Part shown: in pieces, positions 1 to 5,402 of the stretch
Layout of the letters: the number at the start of each line of letters is the position of its first letter
Position numbering within the stretch: the first letter of the stretch is position 1
Assembly (NCBI GenBank): GCA_043804635.1
Contig: JAZDIU010000040.1
Span: 1-5,551 of the forward strand
DNA length: 5,551 nucleotides
DNA from: JAZDIU01 sp043804635
GTDB lineage: Bacteria > Chloroflexota > Dehalococcoidia > Dehalococcoidales > UBA2162
Direction: 5' to 3'
Notes under the pieces: generated by a model
What the model was told of the DNA's origin: nothing
The model's input: the letters and a program-made list of their open reading frames with translations, nothing else
Databases searched by the model: none
Translations under genes and position numbers: made by a program

Positions 1-288
1 GCTGAGGAAGTCTACCAGTATGGTATCACCGTGGCCGCCGTATCGCCCTCGAATGCGGTACCGACACCCGGCACTGTGTATCACAAAAATGTTACCGGCT
101 ATGACGACCCCCGTGCCGAACCCCCGATAATGATGGCGAGGGCGATTCTTCTCCTTGCCAGCGAGCCTCTTGATAAAGTCGGTGGGCGTGTTACTTACAG
201 CCAGGCAATCCTTAAGGAGTTCGGCTGGATAAAAGAGGCTAGGGGCACTGGTGTCGATAGTCCTGGCACCGGCTACAGCCAGATATAA
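1..288 (+). CDS. Short-chain dehydrogenase/reductase (SDR), C-terminal part, 5' end outside window
   Basis: The first base of the window is in frame, and 95 residues are read before a TAA stop. The segment YGITVAAVSPSNAVPTPGTV resembles the part of classical SDR enzymes that follows the catalytic Tyr/Lys helix, where a conserved N/S-x-x-x-P-G-x-x-x-T stretch closes over the nicotinamide. It is followed by a helix with AILLLASEPLDKVGGRVTY and by SQAILKEFG, which is typical of the family C-terminus (a 'G-R-V-T-Y-S' strand). The Rossmann glycine motif and the YxxxK active site lie upstream of the window, so substrate and cofactor preference cannot be judged. SDRs are soluble cytoplasmic NAD(P)-dependent oxidoreductases. 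An internal GTG at position 31 is not a real start, because the frame is open to the window edge and the homologous sequence continues through it. The next gene begins 19 nt downstream on the same strand, which suggests co-transcription. The family call is fairly sure; the specific function is unknown. Confidence 0.78.
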   Translation, partial: AEEVYQYGITVAAVSPSNAVPTPGTVYHKNVTGYDDPRAEPPIMMARAILLLASEPLDKVGGRVTYSQAILKEFGWIKEARGTGVDSPGTGYSQI

Positions 289-294
289 CCCGCT

Positions 295-300
295 AGGAGG
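295..300 (+). promoter_or_regulatory. Ribosome binding site that fixes a TTG start
   Basis: A perfect AGGAGG lies 7 nt before a TTG at 308, directly after the stop codon of the SDR gene. It decides the start of the small downstream gene. The alternative in-frame GTG at 251 has only a weaker AGGGG before it and would overlap the SDR gene by 38 nt. Confidence 0.7.
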
Positions 301-307
301 AAAATAC

Positions 308-544
308 TTGACGGAAAATCACAAGTTTCTTGAAGAAATAGAAGCCCAGGTAACTCAAAGAAAGGGTAGAGCCAAGAGGGGCATCATTAATAAACTTGAG
401 CTTGAGTGCGACGAAGAAGTCAGGGTATCCATACGCTCTACCAAGTGCCCCAGCATCGAGCTATTTACTATACGCAATCTGGAGCCGCAGAATTATCATC
501 TTCTCCTCATCGCCGTGCCGAGAGAAGAAAACCCTAAATCCTGA
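308..544 (+). CDS. Hypothetical protein, 78 residues, TTG start
   Basis: I do not recognise this protein. It reads 78 codons from TTG (308) to a TGA stop and is preceded by AGGAGG at 7-nt spacing, so translation is likely. The first third is polar and strongly charged, with an E-rich helix-like start (TENHKFLEEIEAQVTQRK) and then a basic RKGRAKRG stretch. The middle and end alternate charged and hydrophobic residues (KLELECDEEVRVSI, IELFTIRNL, YHLLLIAVP) in a way that suggests a small beta-rich fold. There are two cysteines (in LECDEE and TKCPS), no signal peptide and no membrane segment, so it is probably cytoplasmic. It lies 19 nt behind the SDR gene in the same direction and probably shares its transcript. 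It could be a small partner of that enzyme or an unrelated gene; nothing in the sequence decides this. A longer form starting at GTG 251 is possible but less likely. Confidence 0.6.
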   Translation: MTENHKFLEEIEAQVTQRKGRAKRGIINKLELECDEEVRVSIRSTKCPSIELFTIRNLEPQNYHLLLIAVPREENPKS

Positions 545-561
545 TACTTCGGCGAGCTCTA

Positions 562-620
562 AATACTACAAATAATTCAATATTGAGATACTGGTAGTAT
601 TGGTATTAATTTGTAGTATT
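562..620. terminator. AT-rich inverted repeat between convergent genes, possible bidirectional terminator
   Basis: A perfect 12-bp inverted repeat has its left arm AATACTACAAAT at 562-573 and its right arm ATTTGTAGTATT at 609-620, with a 35-nt spacer. The spacer holds a smaller hairpin (ATACT-GGT-AGTAT, 589-601) and another copy of GTAGTATT (594-601). The right arm ends 2 nt from the purH stop codon, and the left arm lies 17 nt past the stop of the small + strand gene. This placement fits a shared 3'-end structure for both transcripts. The stem is poor in G+C and there is no long T-tract, so a classical Rho-independent terminator is uncertain. It could instead be a remnant of a mobile repeat. 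Confidence 0.45.
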
Positions 621-622
621 CT

Positions 623-2167
623 CTAGTGTCTGAAGTGCCTTTCTCCGGTGAAGACCATTGCCATCTTGTGCTCATCCGCCATCTTGATTGAGTCCTCGTC
701 CCGGATCGAACCGCCCGGCTGAATGATAGCCGTTACGCCACAGCCAGCCGCCGCCTCTACCACGTCAGAGAACGGGAACATTGCATCCGAAGCCAGAACA
801 CTGCCTTTAGTCTTATCTCCGGCTTTCTCAATGGCTATTTGGGCACTGACAATGCGGCTGGGTTGTCCTGCTCCCATACCCACCAGCGTTTTGTCCTTCG
901 CCAGCGCGATAGCGTTCGACTTGATATGTTTGACCGCCCGCCAGGCAAACAATAGGTCGGCAATCTCAGCTTTGGTCGGCTGGCGCCTGGTAACAACCTT
1001 CAATTCGACTTTACTTTCCGGGACGGAATCGGCAGTCTGGACGAGGAATCCGCCTTTCACCCGACGGAAATCGAGGCAGACCGGCTCAGCCTTGCCGTAA
1101 CCGGGCGGTAAATCGGTTAATAGAATGCGCAAGTCTTTTTTGGTCTGTAATAGCTTGAGCGCCGTCGGCTCGTATTCCGGGGCAATCACTATCTCGTAGA
1201 AAACGGGCTTCATCTCCTCAGCCATCGCCAGGGTAACTTTTCGGTTAGCCGCCACGATACCCCCGAAAGCCGCCACCGTATCGCCGCTGAAGGCCCGCCG
1301 GTAGGCTTCCGCAATATCTTGATGACCGGCTAAGCCGCAGGGATTAGTGTGCTTGATAACAGCAACAGTAGGGGCAGCGAAATCGGTAACTACTCCCCAG
1401 GCGGCATCCGCATCTAAGATATTATTGAAGGAAAGCTCCTTACCGCCGAGTTGTTGTGCCCAGGTGATGCCGGTATTCACCGTCTTCCCGATTTGCTGTT
1501 CGGCATAGAAACAAGCCTGCTGGTGGGGATTTTCGCCGTAGCGCAGGCTGTAGCGTTTCTTCATCGCTACCGTCATATCGTCGGGGAAGTTTTCTACACC
1601 CTGCCTGAGATATTGAGAAATCGCCGTATCATAGCTGGCGACGTGCTGAAACGCCTTTTGTGCCAGCCGCTTTCGCTCCTCCAGACTTAGCCCGCCCGAC
1701 TTTAGTTTTTCCAGAATTAAGCCGTAATCAGCCGGGTCGACCACCACGATGACGCTGGGGAAATTCTTAGCCGATGCCCGAATCATACTCGGTCCGCCGA
1801 TATCTATATTTTCCAAAGCATCTTCGAGAGTAACCCCCTCTTTCGATACCGTCTGGACGAAGGGATAAAGGTTGACCGCCACCAGGTCGATAGTCTCAAT
1901 CTTATTTTTGGTTAGCTGTTCTATATGCTCGGGTAAATCACGCCGGGCGAGAATACCGCCGTAAATAAGCGGATGCAGTGTCTTCACTCTCCCATCCAGA
2001 ATCTCCGGGAAACCGGTAATTTCGGTAATACTCTTTATTGGCACCTTCGCTTCTTGTAATGCCTTTTGCGTCCCGCCCGTGGAGAATACCTCAAACCCTG
2101 ATTTGACTAAGCCTTTAGCAAAATCAACGGCACCCGTCTTGTCAAAAACACTGATAATAGCTCGCAT
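623..2167 (-). CDS. purH: Bifunctional AICAR transformylase / IMP cyclohydrolase PurH
   Basis: This enzyme carries out the last two steps of de novo purine synthesis in the cytoplasm: formylation of AICAR with 10-formyl-tetrahydrofolate, then ring closure to IMP. Length is 514 residues, normal for the family. The N-terminal MGS-like cyclohydrolase domain (about 1-190) has STGGT (29-33), DGRVKTLHP (58-66), NLYPF (99-103) and NIDIGGPSMIRASAKN (120-135). The transformylase domain (about 200-514) has YGENPHQ (210-216), NNILDADAAW (248-257), the catalytic Lys-His pair in KHTNPCG (K272, H273), KHIKSNAI (413-420), SDAMFPFSD (460-468) and QPGGSIRDED (483-492). The C-terminal TGERHFRH is also typical. 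The ATG start gives a standard PurH N-terminus; a G-rich site (AAAGGGGTG, minus strand of 2178-2186) precedes it at somewhat long spacing. It follows purM in the same direction with 196 nt between, which hold a broken small reading frame. No damage is visible. Confidence 0.97.
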   Translation of the reverse strand: MRAIISVFDKTGAVDFAKGLVKSGFEVFSTGGTQKALQEAKVPIKSITEITGFPEILDGRVKTLHPLIYGGILARRDLPEHIEQLTKNKIETIDLVAVNLYPFVQTVSKEGVTLEDALENIDIGGPSMIRASAKNFPSVIVVVDPADYGLILEKLKSGGLSLEERKRLAQKAFQHVASYDTAISQYLRQGVENFPDDMTVAMKKRYSLRYGENPHQQACFYAEQQIGKTVNTGITWAQQLGGKELSFNNILDADAAWGVVTDFAAPTVAVIKHTNPCGLAGHQDIAEAYRRAFSGDTVAAFGGIVAANRKVTLAMAEEMKPVFYEIVIAPEYEPTALKLLQTKKDLRILLTDLPPGYGKAEPVCLDFRRVKGGFLVQTADSVPESKVELKVVTRRQPTKAEIADLLFAWRAVKHIKSNAIALAKDKTLVGMGAGQPSRIVSAQIAIEKAGDKTKGSVLASDAMFPFSDVVEAAAGCGVTAIIQPGGSIRDEDSIKMADEHKMAMVFTGERHFRH

Positions 2168-2207
2168 GAAATTTCTTCACCCCTTTATTCCTTCTCTTCG
2201 TATTGGT

Positions 2208-2389
2208 TCAAATATTAACTCCCAAAACGTCAATAATCTTTCCCCATTTATCTATAAAGCCTCTTAGGTCTGTATATTTTACGCCTTGCATTTCCCCCAA
2301 GTTTTTATTAGTGGTTTAATCTCTGCCCCTTTGGCTATGAAGTATTCAGGAGCCTTATTCTCTTTATTGCCCCTTTCCCCTCCCCTCAT
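2208..2389 (-). pseudogene. Small frameshifted reading frame between purM and purH, function unknown
   Basis: Two short overlapping frames fill the purM-purH gap. The first starts at ATG 2389, inside the last codons of purM, and runs 36 codons to a TAA at 2279 (residues include KAPEYFIAKGAEIKPLIK). The second, in the -1 frame, contains NLGEMQGVKYTDLRGFIDKW and ends at a TGA at 2208. Moving from the first to the second at an A5 run (2302-2306, minus strand) joins them into one 60-residue protein ending KIIDVLGVNI. Both parts have normal-looking, protein-like composition. So this is either a small gene that has lost one A, a case of ribosomal or transcriptional slippage, or a sequence error. 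The KYTDLRGFIDK stretch resembles the N-terminus of UbiD-type decarboxylases, but the similarity is short and I do not name a family. No clear ribosome site precedes the ATG. Coding is inferred, not proven. Confidence 0.4.
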
Positions 2390-3398
2390 AACTCAATCTA
2401 CCTATAATCACTCTTTCACTTCCCACCTGCTTCGTCACCTCACCGATAACTTTTGAATTGGGCAGAGCCTTGGTAAGCCGGTTCACATTCTCCGGTGAGC
2501 ACATCACCACCATACCGATGCCCATATTGAAGACGCGGTACATTTCTTTGCGGGCGACTTTACCCTGCTTCTGGATAAGCTCAAAAACGGGCGGGACGGT
2601 CCACTTATCGAACCTTGCAGCCACGCCCTCCGGTAAGACCCGGGGCACATTGCCTGCAAAACCGCCGCCGGTGATATGAGCGATACCTTTGACAAGAGAT
2701 AAAACTGGCTTGAGCTGGTTATAATAACACCGGTGAGGTTCAAGGAGTGTTTCACTGAGAGTGCGTCCCAGTTCAGGGCAGTATTTATTGAGCTTCTTTG
2801 GCGACTCCCCGAAAATCTTGCGCACCAGCGAATACCCGTTGGTATGGAGTCCGCTCGAAGGCAAACCGATAATCGCGTCGCCCGCCGTAATCGTCTTGCC
2901 CATAATGACTTTATCTTTCTCCACAACGCCGATGATGAAACCGGCAAGGTCGTAATCCTCCCCGGCATATAATCCGGGCATTTCGGCAGTCTCACCGCCA
3001 ATCAGGGCACAGTTGACCTCCCGGCAGGCTTTAGCCAGGCCTTTGATAATTGCTTCCACCTTCTCCGGCACCAGCTTGCCCATCGCAATGTAGTCCAGGA
3101 AAAAGAGAGGCTCCGCCCCGCAGGTAAATATATCGTTGACGCAGTGGTTGACGATATCGATGCCGATGGTATCGTGCTTGTCCAGCGCCGATGCAATCTT
3201 CAGCTTGGTGCCAATCCCGTCGACACTGGAGACCAGCACCGGTTTTTTATACCCCTTGAACTCAAAAAGTCCGCCGAAGAAGCCCACTCCGCTCAAGACT
3301 TCAGGTCGATGGGTGGTGCGGGCTTCCTTACCGATTACCCTTTTTACCTTGTCCGCCAGGTCTATATTAACCCCGGCTCTGGTATAGGCGTTTTTGAT
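2364..3398 (-). CDS. purM: Phosphoribosylformylglycinamidine cyclo-ligase (AIR synthetase) PurM, apparent ATC start
   Basis: PurM closes FGAM to aminoimidazole ribotide using ATP, step 5 of purine synthesis, in the cytoplasm. Counting from the proposed start, the protein is 344 residues, close to the family norm. Motifs in order are the N-terminal AYTRAGVNID (4-13), VSSVDGIGTKLKIA (56-69, ATP/Mg site), ALIGGETAEMPGLY (131-144), SSGLHTNGYSL (181-191), HITGGGFAGNVPR (241-253) and FNMGIGM (290-296). The frame is open upstream only to a TGA at 3425-3423, and no ATG, GTG or TTG occurs before a TTG at 3296. Starting there would delete the first 34 residues, including the AGVNID segment expected in PurM. 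A good Shine-Dalgarno (AAAGGAG) stands 8 nt before ATC at 3398-3396, so ATC is proposed as start or as a mutated ATG. A MITE-like element ends 22 nt upstream. The gene's 3' end is overlapped by a small broken frame, and purH follows. Product is certain; start is not. Confidence 0.93.
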   Translation of the reverse strand: MKNAYTRAGVNIDLADKVKRVIGKEARTTHRPEVLSGVGFFGGLFEFKGYKKPVLVSSVDGIGTKLKIASALDKHDTIGIDIVNHCVNDIFTCGAEPLFFLDYIAMGKLVPEKVEAIIKGLAKACREVNCALIGGETAEMPGLYAGEDYDLAGFIIGVVEKDKVIMGKTITAGDAIIGLPSSGLHTNGYSLVRKIFGESPKKLNKYCPELGRTLSETLLEPHRCYYNQLKPVLSLVKGIAHITGGGFAGNVPRVLPEGVAARFDKWTVPPVFELIQKQGKVARKEMYRVFNMGIGMVVMCSPENVNRLTKALPNSKVIGEVTKQVGSERVIIGRLSYEGRGKGQ

Positions 3399-3406
3399 TT
3401 GCTCTG

Positions 3407-3413
3407 CTCCTTT
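3407..3413 (-). promoter_or_regulatory. purM ribosome binding site pointing to an ATC codon
   Basis: On the minus strand the sequence reads AAAGGAG, then CAGAGCAA (8 nt), then ATC in the purM frame. This is the only Shine-Dalgarno sequence at a suitable place for a full-length PurM. It overlaps the end of the TTATTA copy (3412-3417) that may be a target duplication of the adjacent element, so the site itself predates the insertion. Confidence 0.6.
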
Positions 3414-3424
3414 ATTATAGTGTC

Positions 3425-3485
3425 ATTGCGAGACCATCCGCCGCTCGCCCTGAGCTTGTCGAAGGGTAGGCGGAGGCGAAGCAAT
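3425..3485. repeat. Interrupted inverted repeat forming one half of the element
   Basis: Nested complementary arms are visible: ATTGC (3425-3429) with GCAAT (3481-3485), TCCGCC (3437-3442) with GGCGGA (3469-3474), and CCCT (3448-3451) with AGGG (3463-3466). Together they can fold into a long cruciform or RNA hairpin with internal bulges. On the minus strand this would lie in the leader just upstream of purM. Confidence 0.55.
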
Positions 3486-3488
3486 CTC

Positions 3489-3523
3489 TAAAATCTCTCT
3501 CCCCTCAGGGGAGAGAGATTTTA
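3489..3523. terminator. Perfect 16-bp hairpin, probable bidirectional terminator or attenuator
   Basis: The arms TAAAATCTCTCTCCCC (3489-3504) and GGGGAGAGAGATTTTA (3508-3523) are perfectly complementary around a 3-nt loop. The stem has a strong G+C core next to the loop and an A/T foot, so on either strand it ends in TTTTA, as in compact bidirectional Rho-independent terminators. In the direction of the - strand genes it lies 36 nt past the aminotransferase stop and about 90 nt before the purM start, so it should reduce read-through into purM. It is part of the MITE-like element. Termination is inferred from structure alone. Confidence 0.6.
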
Positions 3524-3558
3524 CTACGGAATCACCACGCGTCCTCGCAGCGACATTA

Positions 3559-4752
3559 TTAAACCTTCCGGTATTTATCCACGAACCGCTTCATCCGCTT
3601 CAGTGCTTCCTCGATGTCAGCCGCCGAGGTGGCATAACAGCAACGGATGTGTCCCTCACCGTTTTGCCCGAACGCAGAACCGTGGACTACCGCTACCTTT
3701 TCCTCGGTCAGTAACTTTTCAGCGAACTCTTCCGAGGTCATACCGGTGCATTTTATCGATGGGAAGGCATAAAAGGCTCCCTTCGGTTCGAAGCAGGATA
3801 GACCGATGTTACATAATCCATTGACGATGAGCCGCCGCCGGCGGTTATAATCTTCCACCATCTCCACTACGCTGTTCTCGCCCGATTTTAGGGCTTCGAT
3901 GGCTGCTATCTGTGCCATTGTCGGCGCGCTCATCATCGTATACTGGTGAATCTTGGTCATTGCGGCGATAACCTCCCGTGAAGCGGCGGCATATCCGATG
4001 CGCCAGCCGGTCATCGCATAAGCCTTTGAAAAACCATCGAGGAGAATCGTGTTGTCCTTCATCCCCGGAAGGCTGGCAAAACAGGTATGTTCTACTCCGT
4101 AGACCAGCCGACTATATATCTCGTCGGAAATCACTATCAGGTGACGCCGCCGGGCTAGTTCAGCGATTTTAACCAGCTTTTCGCGGCTCATCACCGCACC
4201 GGTAGGATTAGATGGATAACCAAGAAGAATTGCCTTCGTCCGGTCGGTAATCCTCGATTCGATATCAGCCGCCTCTAACCCAAATCCATTTTCTTCGACG
4301 GTCGGCACCTTGACCGGTTTACCTCCGGCCAGAATGACACAGGCATCGTAGCCAACATAGCAAGGGTCGGTTGTTATCACTTCATCACCAGTATCAAGAA
4401 TAGCCCTCATTGCTAAATCCAGCGCCTCGCTGACACCGACCGTAATCAGCAATTCACCGTCGGGGTCGTAATTTAGACCGTATCTGCTCTTCAAGTGAGA
4501 CGATAGCTCCTTACGAAGCTCGGGCATGCCCAGGTTCGAGGTGTACATTGTAAAACCTTTTTCCAGCGACTTAATTGCCGAATCGGTGATATGCCAAGGA
4601 GTAGAATAATCAGGCTCGCCCACGCCCAGCGAAATTACTCCTTCGATAGAAGAGAGGATGTCGAAGAACTTACGTATCCCGGAAGGAGATACCTGGTTGG
4701 CTCTCTGCGAGATACGGTTTTTATTAAGCTGAATCTTAGGATTGGTTGGCAT
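3559..4752 (-). CDS. PLP-dependent aminotransferase, class I/II (fold type I)
   Basis: This is a cytoplasmic enzyme that moves an amino group between an amino acid and a 2-oxo acid using pyridoxal phosphate. Length is 397 residues, normal for the aspartate/alanine/aromatic aminotransferase group. Visible motifs are SLGVGEPDYSTP (41-52), the PLP-phosphate region VGVSEALDLA (105-114), YPSNPTG (179-185, with N182), SDEIYSRLVYG (209-219, with D210 and Y213), the cofactor lysine K243 in SKAYAMTGWRIGYA, and HIRCCYA (368-374), whose R370 should bind the substrate carboxylate. Substrate preference cannot be read from these motifs, so no gene symbol is given. The ATG start lies 13 nt behind the stop of the Lrp/AsnC gene, and the ribosome site (GAGGGGAG, minus strand) touches that stop codon, so translation is probably coupled. 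The stop (TAA) is followed by another TAA that forms part of the TTATTA at the element border. The gene is intact. Confidence 0.93.
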   Translation of the reverse strand: MPTNPKIQLNKNRISQRANQVSPSGIRKFFDILSSIEGVISLGVGEPDYSTPWHITDSAIKSLEKGFTMYTSNLGMPELRKELSSHLKSRYGLNYDPDGELLITVGVSEALDLAMRAILDTGDEVITTDPCYVGYDACVILAGGKPVKVPTVEENGFGLEAADIESRITDRTKAILLGYPSNPTGAVMSREKLVKIAELARRRHLIVISDEIYSRLVYGVEHTCFASLPGMKDNTILLDGFSKAYAMTGWRIGYAAASREVIAAMTKIHQYTMMSAPTMAQIAAIEALKSGENSVVEMVEDYNRRRRLIVNGLCNIGLSCFEPKGAFYAFPSIKCTGMTSEEFAEKLLTEEKVAVVHGSAFGQNGEGHIRCCYATSAADIEEALKRMKRFVDKYRKV

Positions 4753-4765
4753 AGAAATCTCCCCT

Positions 4766-5248
4766 CTAAAGCACTACCGCCTGCCGCTTGGCTCCGGCTT
4801 CCCCTTCGATGATTTCACAGTCTTCCTTATAGCGCTTGAGCACGAACTGAGTATCGGTCCCCCGCACACCATCGATATGAGAAAGTTTCTGGGAAATAAA
4901 ATCGGCTATTTCCCGGTTGGTCTTGCCCACTACCATTACAAACAAATCATAAGTGCCGGAGATTAAATAAACGCTTCGAGCCTGCGGTAAATGGTAAATA
5001 CGCTCGGCGATAGCATCGAAACCAACATCTTTTTGAGGCGTAACTTTGACCTCGATCAAAGCCCACACCTGCTCATTATCTACTTTATCCCAATTGATGA
5101 TAGTCTTGTATTTGAGGATAATCCGGTCCTTTTCGGCTTGCTTGATGAATTCAGTCACTTCGGCGGCGGGAGCACCGGTCATCGTAGAGATTTGCCCGGC
5201 AGTAGCCCGAGCGTCATTTTCCAGTACCTTAAGAATATCTTTCCGCAT
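4766..5248 (-). CDS. Lrp/AsnC family transcriptional regulator
   Basis: This is a DNA-binding regulator of the feast/famine family, which normally forms octamers and senses amino acids. The 160-residue protein has an N-terminal winged helix-turn-helix (about 2-45: ILKVLENDARATAGQISTMT, then a recognition helix around AAEVTEFIKQAEKDRII). A C-terminal ligand-binding RAM domain follows (about 62-140: WALIEVKV, then SGTYDLFVMVVG with the conserved G-x-Y/F-D turn, and DTQFVLKRYKED). The ATG at 5248 is chosen because GGAGG stands 5 nt before it; an in-frame GTG at 5254 falls inside that ribosome site and would add only two residues. An extended -10 promoter lies about 40 nt upstream. The aminotransferase follows after 13 nt, so this gene probably regulates it and itself in response to an amino acid. 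The RAM ligand is not predictable here. A divergent lipoprotein gene shares the intergenic region and may also be a target. Confidence 0.93.
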   Translation of the reverse strand: MRKDILKVLENDARATAGQISTMTGAPAAEVTEFIKQAEKDRIILKYKTIINWDKVDNEQVWALIEVKVTPQKDVGFDAIAERIYHLPQARSVYLISGTYDLFVMVVGKTNREIADFISQKLSHIDGVRGTDTQFVLKRYKEDCEIIEGEAGAKRQAVVL

Positions 5249-5285
5249 ATTCACCTCCGCTTACCCGTTTAATTACCTTCGTCTC

Positions 5286-5294
5286 ATTATAGCA
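5286..5294 (-). promoter_or_regulatory. Extended -10 promoter of the Lrp/AsnC-aminotransferase operon
   Basis: The minus strand reads TGCTATAAT, a perfect extended -10 (TGnTATAAT). A start of transcription near 5279 would leave a leader of about 30 nt with the ribosome site GGAGG (5258-5254). No good -35 hexamer is seen at 16-18 nt, which fits an extended -10 promoter. Confidence 0.6.
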
Positions 5295-5359
5295 GACAAA
5301 ACACAATTTGACTTGCCCAATTTTAACATATTTGCTAACCTTTTTGCCTATCTATCGTT

Positions 5360-5365
5360 TATAAT
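5360..5365 (+). promoter_or_regulatory. Probable -10 box for the divergent lipoprotein gene
   Basis: A consensus TATAAT lies 37 nt before the ATG at 5403, with a strong ribosome site AGGAGGT (5389-5395) between them. The predicted transcript starts near 5372. No convincing -35 hexamer is seen; the region upstream is AT-rich (TTTTT at 5341-5345). The gene may therefore depend on an activator or have a weak promoter. Confidence 0.45.
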
Positions 5366-5402
5366 AATTAAATAGAGCCGAGTATTTCAGGAGGTTAATC
5401 CC

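Larger units (their letters stand above)
3421..3555. mobile_element. MITE-like non-coding repeat element with terminal inverted repeats
   Basis: The left end reads TGTCATTGCGAGAC (3421-3434). The reverse complement of the right end (3541-3555) reads TGTCGCTGCGAGGAC. The two agree as TGTC-xx-TGCGAG-(G)-AC, which makes imperfect terminal inverted repeats. The hexamer TTATTA lies directly outside the right end (3556-3561) and 3 nt outside the left end (3412-3417), a plausible target-site duplication. The element is about 135 bp and has no reading frame of its own. It contains two internal inverted repeats and the motif CCCTGAGCTTGTCGAAGGG (3448-3466), a kind of interspersed palindromic repeat I recall from many environmental bacterial genomes. 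It sits exactly between the aminotransferase stop codon, which lies in one TTATTA copy, and the purM ribosome site, which abuts the other. A composite of several smaller repeats inserted one after another is the alternative. Confidence 0.6.

Noticed and set aside
251..544. Longer form of the small protein starting at GTG 251
   Set aside because: It overlaps the SDR gene by 38 nt, and its ribosome site is weaker than the perfect AGGAGG before TTG 308. It is kept as a less likely alternative.
723..1100. A 125-codon open frame on the plus strand opposite purH
   Set aside because: It is antisense to conserved PurH coding sequence with no ribosome site or domain, a mirror of its codon bias.
2168..2363. 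Purine riboswitch or PurR-type operator before purH
   Set aside because: I see no conserved purine-riboswitch core or clear operator palindrome; the gap is better explained by the small frameshifted reading frame.
2504..3001. A 165-codon open frame on the minus strand inside purM
   Set aside because: It is the purM sequence read in another frame; composition is Ser/Arg-rich and has no recognisable motif.
2364..3296. purM starting at TTG 3296 (310 residues)
   Set aside because: It removes 34 N-terminal residues, including the AGVNID segment, and has no good ribosome site; the frame upstream clearly continues as PurM to 3398.
3414..3419. Perfect TATAAT on the minus strand just before purM
   Set aside because: No -35 or extended -10 is present, and the transcript would begin within or after the ribosome site, leaving no usable leader. 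It arises where the element border meets the TAATAA sequence.
3144..3491. A plus-strand open frame across the purM 5' end and the element
   Set aside because: It reads antisense through purM and into palindromic repeat sequence; the tail is the repeat translated, not a protein.
3421..3555. CRISPR array or tRNA in the repeat-rich gap
   Set aside because: There are no regularly spaced identical repeats and no cloverleaf with anticodon and T-loop motifs; the inverted repeats are nested and element-like.
4766..5254. Lrp/AsnC gene starting at GTG 5254
   Set aside because: This GTG lies inside the GGAGGTG ribosome site that serves the ATG two codons later.
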